A stretch of DNA of 64,000 nt from Chloroherpetonaceae bacterium (GTDB lineage: Bacteria; Bacteroidota; Chlorobiia; Chlorobiales; Thermochlorobacteraceae), in contig JANWWA010000014.1 of the NCBI GenBank assembly GCA_025056565.1, positions 1 through 64,000 of the forward strand, in the 5' to 3' direction. This document shows, one piece after another, positions 57,862-64,000 of the stretch. Numbering within the stretch: the stretch's first letter is position 1; each line of letters begins with the position of its first letter. The notes under the pieces are model-generated. The model saw only the letters and a list, made by a program, of their open reading frames with translations. It searched no databases and was not told where the DNA came from. Position numbers and translations under genes: made by a program.

Positions 57862-58416
57862 CTATCTCAGTTGAGAAATCATCGCCAGCATATCGTTGTT
57901 GTCGGGCAGCCTGAAAAATGGGCTAGGCAGCTCTAAGCCGCTGATAAACTTAAATCGGATAGCCCCATGCTTATCAAGCAAAAACTCTGCAGGCATTGGT
58001 GCTCCTAAGGCTGCACCGATGCCATATTGCTGAAAGACTTTCCACTCTGCATCACTAAGCACAGGGAAGGTGAAACCTTGCTCTTGCACGATGATTTTGG
58101 TCATCTCTACGCGCGTGGTGTTGACCATCACAACTTCTGCACCCAGCGCTTGAAATTTTGGATAGTCCTCTCGGAGTGCAAGTAGGTGTGGGTAACAGAT
58201 TGGGCAGAAAATTTTATCGGTGAAAATGCGTGTAAAGACCAGTAGCAACGGCTTGCCACGAAATTCAGACAAACGCCTCAGCTTGCCTTCGCTATCTGGC
58301 AACTCAAAGTCAGGCGCAAGGTCGCCAATCTGAAATAAATCCACGCTGGCTTTGGGGGCAAAGTTTGCAATAAACTTCTCGTGAATTGGCATGATGGAAT
58401 CAAACAGACTGGGCAT
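57862..58416 (-). CDS. AhpC/TSA-type redoxin co-transcribed with bchG
   Basis: The 184-residue product has a thioredoxin fold: LAPDFELPDSEGKLRRLSEFRGKPLLLVFTRIF, a CxxC-type site FCPICYPHLLALRED, and VVMVNTTRVEMTKIIVQ. The C-P-I-C pair fits a thiol peroxidase or disulfide reductase rather than a classical two-Cys peroxiredoxin. No signal peptide is visible. It is two bases upstream of bchG, so the two are probably one transcript; a role in protecting pigment synthesis from oxygen is inference. Confidence 0.85.
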   Translation of the reverse strand: MPSLFDSIMPIHEKFIANFAPKASVDLFQIGDLAPDFELPDSEGKLRRLSEFRGKPLLLVFTRIFTDKIFCPICYPHLLALREDYPKFQALGAEVVMVNTTRVEMTKIIVQEQGFTFPVLSDAEWKVFQQYGIGAALGAPMPAEFLLDKHGAIRFKFISGLELPSPFFRLPDNNDMLAMISQLR

Positions 58417-58546
58417 AGCAAATGACTGATTAAATTGATGTAATTTTCAAACTCGGTGTGTGCACTGCACGAAGCGACAGAGAACCCAACTACGCTGCAC
58501 TGCAGTCCGCACTACGCTGGATACTGTTAAGTTACATCACAAAGCA

Positions 58547-58717
58547 ATGAAAATCGAAAAAGTGCGTTATACCAAATCCAATTTGCCTGAAAAGCTGTGT
58601 GAACATTGCCGTCGCCCGATGGCGTGGCGCAAGTCTTGGGCAAAGAATTGGGAGCAGGTCAAATACTGCTCAGAGCGCTGCCGCAAAGAAGCGAAACGAG
58701 AACGCCAATCTGCTTGA
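58547..58717 (+). CDS. DUF2256 small zinc-ribbon protein
   Basis: The 56-residue product has a compact Cys-rich core, KLCEHCRRPMAWRKSW and KYCSERCRKEAK, i.e. CxxC and CxxxC pairs that likely bind one zinc, as in DUF2256. The frame opens at 58460, but the ATG at 58547 gives the family length. It is divergent from the redoxin-bchG operon across a 130-base gap. Confidence 0.85.
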   Translation: MKIEKVRYTKSNLPEKLCEHCRRPMAWRKSWAKNWEQVKYCSERCRKEAKRERQSA

Positions 58718-58744
58718 ACAGCAAATCTCTAAACAGGCACATTA

Positions 58745-59068
58745 ATGGAACATCCATTTGCCAAGCAACCAACCGCAATGGAGCTTGAGAACTTGATTTA
58801 TGAAGTTGCGGTCAATCGAGTTTTGATTCTTGTCCTGCTGCAAGAGCTTGAAAAGCACTCTCCGGGCATTACAGAAGCGGTGCAAGACATTTTAAGTCAA
58901 GAGCCGCAGCGTGTCTATGGACTTGTGTCGCAGTTTGTCGAGGAGCCTTCGCCATATTATGCGCCGCTTCTTAGTGCGCGGCAAGACTATCACAATGCCA
59001 GCAAAGCTGCCGAAGCCCTGAAAGCCTTGCTAAACACGCCAAGACCGCCAAGTGAAGAAAGTAAGTAA
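58745..59068 (+). CDS. Unknown 107-residue helical protein
   Basis: The 107-residue product is mostly helical (ELENLIYEVAVNRVLILVLLQELEKHS; KAAEALKALLNTP), with no Cys and no signal peptide. It lies 27 bases after DUF2256 and 85 bases before the VWA gene, all on the same strand. I do not recognise a family. Its conservation cannot be judged here. Confidence 0.6.
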   Translation: MEHPFAKQPTAMELENLIYEVAVNRVLILVLLQELEKHSPGITEAVQDILSQEPQRVYGLVSQFVEEPSPYYAPLLSARQDYHNASKAAEALKALLNTPRPPSEESK

Positions 59069-59153
59069 CGCCGTTAGGCTCTTTCCGAAGCGAACTTCTA
59101 AGCAAGCCCCGAGCTGAGCTTGAGTACAATCGTTCTTCAATCATTAGAACGCA

Positions 59154-61298
59154 ATGGGACTTTCGTTTAGCGTTGCAAACTTTTGGCTCTTTGTGCTTGC
59201 TTTGTGTGCAGCAGTTGGCTTAGCCATTTTTACCTACTACGCCACTCGACTTTCACCTGCACTCAAAGCAGGTCTCATTGTGCTGCGCAGCCTAAGCGTT
59301 TTTCTTACCTTTTCGCTTTTCCTTGAGCCTGCTTGCACACGCACTACTCGCTACACTGAGCTACCCACCTTAGCGGTGGTGATTGATAACTCGGAAAGTC
59401 TTACAATTCAAGATGGCTCAGGGCGACGTGATAGCCTTGTGCGCGCTACACTCACACGTTATCGCTCTGCGCTTGACGAGCTGGGGCATATCAAATTCTA
59501 TCAGTTTGGGTCAGCCTTCAAGCCTACTGTGCTTGACTCCGTGACCTTTTCCGACAAGTACACCAATTTTTCGGACGCTATTGAGTCACTTTTGCGGCTC
59601 AGGACGCCTGAAAAACTCAATGCTGCGGTGATAGTGTCCGATGGGCAAGTTACAGCAGGTGAGACCCCCAGTTACGCCGCAGAGCGCTCACCGATTCCGA
59701 TATACACGGTGCTGGTGGGCGACACACTCATCAAGCGCGACATTGCCTTGCGGCGCATTGTGGCGCCAGACGTTGCGGTCGTTGGGGCAAAGACACCTAT
59801 TTCTGCCGTTATCACACAGGAGGGCTTTCGTGGTGCCACTCTTACGGCAACGCTACGCAGCGATAAAACGGTGTTGGAACGCAAGACAATTACGCTTACT
59901 TCGCCTGAGCAAACTGTGGCATTTGAACTTGTGCCTAAGGAAGCCGGCGAAACTCGATTTCAACTTTCGCTCTCTACGCTAGCAGGTGAATTTTCCACGC
60001 GCAACAACGCGCAAAGTTTTTTCATCAAGGTTCAAAAGCAGAAGAAGAAAGTCTTAGTGGTGTCAGGTTTGCCTGACCCTGAAATTTCAGCGGTGCGCAA
60101 TGCACTTGCCACCAGCTCTTCCATTGAAGCGGTCTTTTTTACCCAGCGTGGCGCAAGCGATTTTATTGAAGGCGCGCTTAACTTGGATAAACACAAAGAT
60201 GCAGATGTGGCTATCCTTATCGGGTTTCCTAATGCGGTGGTCAGTGAAGGTATTGCTGCGCAGATCAAAAAATTTTTGGAGACTACCAATTTGCCCGTAT
60301 TCTCAATCATGACCTTTCAAAGCTCAGCTGTGCGTCTTAAGGCGTTTGAGCCTTTTCTGGCAGTTAGAATCGGTCGGACTTCAGGAGAGGTGCTTGACAA
60401 CCTTGCATCAATTAAAGCGACTTTGCAAGCAGCGCAGCTTTCAATTTTTCGCCCGATTGCCGCCTCGCTCGACCAAAGCCTTCGACAAGCGCCGCCTGTA
60501 AGTTACCTTGACTTTAACTTCCAGCCCAAACCAAGCAGCACCACACTTTGGACACTTGGCATTCAGAACCAGACGACGGACAAAGTTCTTTTTGCCATCG
60601 CTAAAAGTGCGGAGCGCAAAGCTGCCACGCTGACCGCAATTCAATTTTGGAAACTTTGGCTCTCGCCTGATGAAGAGGTGCGAGAGCTATATCGACAAAC
60701 AATCTTAGGCACGCTCGAGTGGCTAACGGCGCAAGAAGACCTTCGGCGATTTCGGGTTGAGCCAGCAGCAAAAATTTTTGATGAATCTGAGCGCGTGCTG
60801 TTCTCTGCCACCTTACAAGATGAAGCCTTGCAGCCTATTTCTTCAGCCGCTATCACGCTTAAAGTGCAACACAAAGAAACAGGCAATGCTTATTCCACTG
60901 TGTTTGAACCAAGTTCGGAAGCTGGACTTTACCATGCCGCCTTTGAGCGATTGCCGGCTGGCGACTACAGCTTTTCCGCTGAGGCGCGTGAAGGTGAACG
61001 CTTGCTGGGCACGGCAGCAGGACGCTTCTTAGTTAGCCAGACTAGCCTCGAATTTCGCCAGCTACATGCTGATGCTAACACGCTACGCAGCATTGCTGCG
61101 CAGAGCGGTGGCAAATTTTATCATCTGACCGAGTTCGAAGCGTTTCTTCAAGACCTTCGGCGTGATGCCGCCTTTCAACCTACCTTGCAGCAAACTCAGC
61201 AAAGTGCTGAGTTTGCCAATCTTGCCCCAACCTTGGTCATCATTCTCTTCTTGCTTGCTGCTGAGTGGCTGATTCGAAAGCTCTATGCAATGCCCTAA
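59154..61298 (+). CDS. VWA-domain membrane protein with C-terminal anchor
   Basis: The 714-residue product has N-terminal membrane helices (FWLFVLALCAAVGLAIFTYYA and AGLIVLRSLSVFLTFSLFLEP), then a VWA-like domain with MIDAS VVIDNSESL (DxSxS) and the SDGQVT motif. Further beta-sandwich-like parts lie between about 200 and 620, and a final helix (LAPTLVIILFLLAAEWLIRKLY) anchors the C-terminus. It resembles large VWA proteins of Bacteroidota of unknown role; it may bind metal-dependent protein partners in the periplasm. It is followed by bchC 48 bases later. Confidence 0.8.
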   Translation: MGLSFSVANFWLFVLALCAAVGLAIFTYYATRLSPALKAGLIVLRSLSVFLTFSLFLEPACTRTTRYTELPTLAVVIDNSESLTIQDGSGRRDSLVRATLTRYRSALDELGHIKFYQFGSAFKPTVLDSVTFSDKYTNFSDAIESLLRLRTPEKLNAAVIVSDGQVTAGETPSYAAERSPIPIYTVLVGDTLIKRDIALRRIVAPDVAVVGAKTPISAVITQEGFRGATLTATLRSDKTVLERKTITLTSPEQTVAFELVPKEAGETRFQLSLSTLAGEFSTRNNAQSFFIKVQKQKKKVLVVSGLPDPEISAVRNALATSSSIEAVFFTQRGASDFIEGALNLDKHKDADVAILIGFPNAVVSEGIAAQIKKFLETTNLPVFSIMTFQSSAVRLKAFEPFLAVRIGRTSGEVLDNLASIKATLQAAQLSIFRPIAASLDQSLRQAPPVSYLDFNFQPKPSSTTLWTLGIQNQTTDKVLFAIAKSAERKAATLTAIQFWKLWLSPDEEVRELYRQTILGTLEWLTAQEDLRRFRVEPAAKIFDESERVLFSATLQDEALQPISSAAITLKVQHKETGNAYSTVFEPSSEAGLYHAAFERLPAGDYSFSAEAREGERLLGTAAGRFLVSQTSLEFRQLHADANTLRSIAAQSGGKFYHLTEFEAFLQDLRRDAAFQPTLQQTQQSAEFANLAPTLVIILFLLAAEWLIRKLYAMP

Positions 61299-61320
61299 GC
61301 ACCAGAGCGGAAAGATTTAA

Positions 61321-61347
61321 TTTTTGCAAGACGATTATTCGCAAAAA
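61321..61347 (+). promoter_or_regulatory. Inverted repeat overlapping the bchC start codon
   Basis: TTTTTGC (61321-61327) and GCAAAAA (61341-61347) can pair with a 13-base loop. The right arm includes the first base of the bchC ATG, so a folded leader could mask initiation. No Shine-Dalgarno is visible. The structure is seen; its role is inferred. Confidence 0.3.
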
Positions 61348-62300
61348 TGCCTAAGCGACCAAAAGCAATTATCTACCCAAAGCCTAATCGCATCAATCTG
61401 GTGGAGCTGGACATGCGTCCGCTGGGTGAAAATGATGTGAGGGTGCGCACGATTGCCACCTCTATTACGCCTGGCGTAGAGCGCTTTTTGCTTACGGGGA
61501 AGTCTATTACGCGGCGTGAGCTTCGATTCCCAGTGGTCTCTGGCAGTGAGCTACTGGGCGAAGTCGTAGAAGTCGGCGCAAATGTGGCTGATGTGGAAGT
61601 TGGCGACTATGTGTTTGTGTCCCGCGCCGATGGTTGGCTGGAAGCTATGCCTCTCTTTGGCTGCCAAGCTGAAGAGGTCATTGCCTCAGAGTCTTGTGTG
61701 ATTCCAATTCGGCGCACCCTCGAAGAAAAAGATATTCTTATCGGACTGGTCGGCTATGCCATTTCAGCGGTCAAAAAAATTAACCTCGAGGAGATTGAGC
61801 GCATTTTGATTCTTGGTTTAGGCTCGGTTGGACTGATGATTGCTGAGTATCTGACCTACAAAGGCTTTACGGCTATTGATGCTTGCGAGAAGTATCAATC
61901 GCGGGGAATGTTAGCCGCAGCCAAGGATATTGCTTTCGATATTGAGGACTTTACGTCTGACTACTTCGACCGCTACGATGTTATTGTGGAAACCACAGGG
62001 CGACTGCTTATGCTGGAGCAAGCTACCAAGCTCCTGAAACCGCATGGCAAATTTTTGCTGGTCGGTAACTATGAAGTTATGAAGCTCGACTACCGCCTTA
62101 TTCAAGACAAAGAGCCTATCCTGATTAGCTCTATTCAGACCACCGATGATGACCTGTTTGAAGCCAAGTATCTTTTGTCCGAAGATGCTCTGGATGTTGA
62201 GAAGTTTCTAACGCACCGCTTTCCAGTAGCCGACTATGAGCGTGCCTTTGATGTCGCGCTTAACCGTGCTGACGCAATCAAGACCATTCTGACTTGGTAG
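61347..62300 (+). CDS. bchC: Bacteriochlorophyllide dehydrogenase BchC
   Basis: The 317-residue product is an MDR-type dehydrogenase with the BchC features: SITPGVERFLLTGKSI at the N-terminus, FPVVSGSELLGEVVEVG, VSRADGWLEAMPLFGCQAEEVIA, and the Rossmann motif ILILGLGSVGLMIAEYL. BchC oxidises the 3-hydroxyethyl group of the chlorin intermediate to acetyl on the way to bacteriochlorophyll a. It is on the opposite strand about 3.5 kb from bchG, with the redoxin, DUF2256, unknown and VWA genes between. It supports bacteriochlorophyll a synthesis in this genome. Confidence 0.93.
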   Translation: MPKRPKAIIYPKPNRINLVELDMRPLGENDVRVRTIATSITPGVERFLLTGKSITRRELRFPVVSGSELLGEVVEVGANVADVEVGDYVFVSRADGWLEAMPLFGCQAEEVIASESCVIPIRRTLEEKDILIGLVGYAISAVKKINLEEIERILILGLGSVGLMIAEYLTYKGFTAIDACEKYQSRGMLAAAKDIAFDIEDFTSDYFDRYDVIVETTGRLLMLEQATKLLKPHGKFLLVGNYEVMKLDYRLIQDKEPILISSIQTTDDDLFEAKYLLSEDALDVEKFLTHRFPVADYERAFDVALNRADAIKTILTW

Positions 62301-62388
62301 CGGTAAGAGGGGTCAATTGAGGTCTTGGTTTTCTAAAAGTGTGAGCCGTATATTCGTGCCTCATTTTGGAAACCAATCTGAATGCTGA

Positions 62389-63552
62389 ATGAACACGAGC
62401 CGAACTTTTTCGCCATTGCTGCGCGCCACTTGGGCAATGCTCTTTTGCATTGCGACAAACGCCTTTGCACAAAGCAGCACACCAACTACGGTTGTTACGA
62501 CGGCTGTGCCATTTCTTCTCATCAGCCCTGACTCGCGTGCCGCTGGAATGGGCGATGCAAACGTCGCTATCGCCGACAATGCCAGCGCTGTCTTCTGGAA
62601 CCCTGCTGGCTTGGGATTTCAGAAGGGTCTTGATGTAAATCTTACTTACTCAAATTGGCTCCCTGCTTTCAACGCCGACCTTTTCTACAATTTCCTTACA
62701 GGCAAATACTATGTGCCGGGCTGGGGCACATTTGGGCTAAGCGTGATTTACCTCAACTTAGGCGAGAGCCGTATCACTAATGCACAGGGTGAAGATCTGG
62801 GTGCATTTCGCAGTTATGAGTTCGCCATTGGACTCCACTATGGCGTCAAAGTTACGCCTGACCTTTCATTAGGCACTTCAATTCGCTACATCAATAGCTC
62901 GCTTTCACCAGCTAATGTGCAGGTTGGTAATGAACGCAGTGCTGGACAAGGCAACAGTGTCTCGTTTGATGTGGCTGCCCTTTGGCGACCGCAACTGGGC
63001 GGCTGGCTGTCAGACCGCCTAAGCTTTGGCCTGAATATCTCAAATATCGGCCCAGCTATGACATATGTTGATGCGGCGCAAGCCGACCCCTTGCCGACTA
63101 ACTTTCGCGCTGGTCTTGCCTTTCGATTGCTCAACGATGACTACAATAAGATGACCATCGCCGCTGACTTTAGCCGATTGCTTGTGCGTCGCACCGTCGA
63201 GTTTGTTCAGCGTGGCGATACCACTGTGCCCGTTGTGAAGACCGATAATGTCTTTCAAGCGCTTATCACCTCTTGGGGAGCAGAAGCCCTGCTGCGCACT
63301 TTTACCACAGGTGTTGGCGTTGAATACTGGTATGGGAAGCCTTCTCTACTGGCTTTGCGCGCAGGCTACTTTCACGAAGACCAACGAGCTGGCGGTCGCC
63401 AGTTCCTTACCTTCGGAGCAGGTCTACGCTACTCTTCGTTTGGGGTCGACTTCAGTTATCTGCAAGCCATTGAGCAGAATCATCCCCTTGCTGGCACTGT
63501 GCGCCTATCGCTGGTACTTAACTTTCCAACATTAGGCGTATCGCGGCAATAG
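62389..63552 (+). CDS. porV: PorV-type outer-membrane protein (type IX secretion)
   Basis: The 387-residue product has a signal peptide (LLRATWAMLFCIATNAFAQ) and the PorV/PorQ barrel opening FLLISPDSRAAGMGDANVAIADNASAVFWNPAGLGF, followed by alternating strands to the C-terminus. PorV is the shuttle or scaffold for cargo at the type IX translocon. A terminator follows and then a secreted M6-like protease gene, a plausible type IX substrate. Confidence 0.9.
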   Translation: MNTSRTFSPLLRATWAMLFCIATNAFAQSSTPTTVVTTAVPFLLISPDSRAAGMGDANVAIADNASAVFWNPAGLGFQKGLDVNLTYSNWLPAFNADLFYNFLTGKYYVPGWGTFGLSVIYLNLGESRITNAQGEDLGAFRSYEFAIGLHYGVKVTPDLSLGTSIRYINSSLSPANVQVGNERSAGQGNSVSFDVAALWRPQLGGWLSDRLSFGLNISNIGPAMTYVDAAQADPLPTNFRAGLAFRLLNDDYNKMTIAADFSRLLVRRTVEFVQRGDTTVPVVKTDNVFQALITSWGAEALLRTFTTGVGVEYWYGKPSLLALRAGYFHEDQRAGGRQFLTFGAGLRYSSFGVDFSYLQAIEQNHPLAGTVRLSLVLNFPTLGVSRQ

Positions 63553-63563
63553 CTCACTAAAAG

Positions 63564-63589
63564 AGGGCTTGTCGATGCAAGCCCTTTTT
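63564..63589 (+). terminator. Intrinsic terminator after porV
   Basis: AGGGCTTG (63564-63571) pairs perfectly with CAAGCCCT (63578-63585) across a 6-base loop, followed by TTTTT (63585-63589). It is the clearest rho-independent terminator in the window. Confidence 0.9.
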
Positions 63590-63633
63590 CATTTCAAGCG
63601 CCTGAATCTGATTTTTCGCTTCACAATTGCATT

Positions 63634-64000
63634 ATGCATCGCTCACTGCTCTATGCCGCCCTTGCGTGGGGTGTTTTTGCAAGCAGCAACCTACCTGTAC
63701 TCCTTTCACAAACAGTGCCGAAGCGTCTTTCAATGTCGCACCCTATTGCGGCTGAAGGCTGCCTTACCAGCCAGCGACCACTACAAAATCTCGGTATCGG
63801 GCAATTTCGCATCTTGGCGGTGATGGTTGAGTTTCAAGCCGACAATGACCCACGCACCACTGGGACGGGACAGTTTGGTGGCTTACCATATCTGGTTGCG
63901 GCTGGCGATACGGTCATAGACCCTTTGCCACACGACCGCGCTTACTTTCAGCGTAAGCTGGAATTTCTCAAACACTACTTTGAGACCTGCAGCGACGGGA
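63634..64000 (+). CDS. Secreted M6-family metalloprotease-like protein (5' part only)
   Basis: An open frame starts at the ATG at 63634 and continues to the window edge (122 codons). It has a signal peptide (HRSLLYAALAWGVFASSNLPVLLS) and the start of a mature domain with ILAVMVEFQADNDPRTTGTGQFGG and DRAYFQRKLEFLKHYFETCSDG, the pattern of M6/immune-inhibitor-A-like proteases in this phylum. The catalytic HExxH would lie beyond the window. The terminator just upstream means it has its own promoter within about 45 bases. Confidence 0.75.
   Translation, partial: MHRSLLYAALAWGVFASSNLPVLLSQTVPKRLSMSHPIAAEGCLTSQRPLQNLGIGQFRILAVMVEFQADNDPRTTGTGQFGGLPYLVAAGDTVIDPLPHDRAYFQRKLEFLKHYFETCSDG

Noticed and set aside
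63569-63823. 84-residue plus-strand frame beginning in the terminator
   Set aside because: The frame starting at 63634 has a signal peptide and stays open to the edge, while this one starts inside a terminator hairpin and ends.

Overview
The window reads as chromosomal DNA from an aerobic or oxygen-tolerant phototroph of the Chlorobi/Ignavibacteria branch of the Bacteroidota-related bacteria. The evidence is the combination of two bacteriochlorophyll genes (a UbiA-type bacteriochlorophyll synthase, bchG, and the BchC dehydrogenase), the oxygen-dependent coproporphyrinogen oxidase HemF, a PorV-type outer-membrane protein of the type IX secretion system, and many secreted or beta-barrel proteins typical of this phylum. 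Anaerobic green sulfur bacteria normally rely on oxygen-independent HemN-type enzymes, so HemF together with bch genes points towards a lineage like 'Candidatus Thermochlorobacter'. This placement is an inference from gene content; no 16S rRNA is present. I see no insertion sequence, prophage, integron or CRISPR array.

Layout. 1-4925 (minus) is the 3'-truncated gene of a very large sensor histidine kinase: degenerate receiver, long low-complexity linker, seven PAS domains, one GAF, HisKA and ATPase. 5.0-9.9 kb carries ftsY, thiL, a secreted helical-repeat protein and hemF. 10.1-16 kb carries a VPS10/BNR-repeat secreted protein, a GT2 glycosyltransferase, a YceI protein and a pirin. 16.1-23.6 kb is a block of mostly unfamiliar genes: a membrane-bound CHASE2-sigma-54 activator overlapping a secreted protein with a transglutaminase-like C-terminus, which overlaps another secreted protein, followed by a membrane-embedded peptidase-MA-like metalloprotease. 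I regard this as the most likely place for an undescribed system.

23.6-29.4 kb (minus) holds sixA-maf-corB-like, an ATP-grasp enzyme, a PhnP-like hydrolase, a small unknown protein and an outer-membrane protein. 29.5-38.6 kb is mainly metabolism: acyl-CoA synthetase, peroxiredoxin, quinone oxidoreductase, GAPDH, RluE-like pseudouridine synthase, TrpB, PyrF and a PBP4-type carboxypeptidase. 38.7-48.5 kb is envelope-related: a 1175-residue protease/beta-propeller/barrel protein, heptose-1-phosphate adenylyltransferase, TamB and TsaE. 48.6-56.6 kb (minus) contains ccmC, an ABC permease, a FemAB-like acyltransferase, a DUF151 protein, a penicillin-acylase family protein, an aldo/keto reductase and an FAA hydrolase.

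56.7-64 kb contains tRNA-Val(UAC), the redoxin-bchG operon, DUF2256, an unknown protein, a VWA membrane protein, bchC, porV, a clear intrinsic terminator and the start of a secreted M6-like protease that runs off the window. Genes are densely packed; only one gap exceeds 300 bases (42186-42508). Strong Shine-Dalgarno sequences are rare, so several starts rest on family alignment rather than on ribosome-binding sites.
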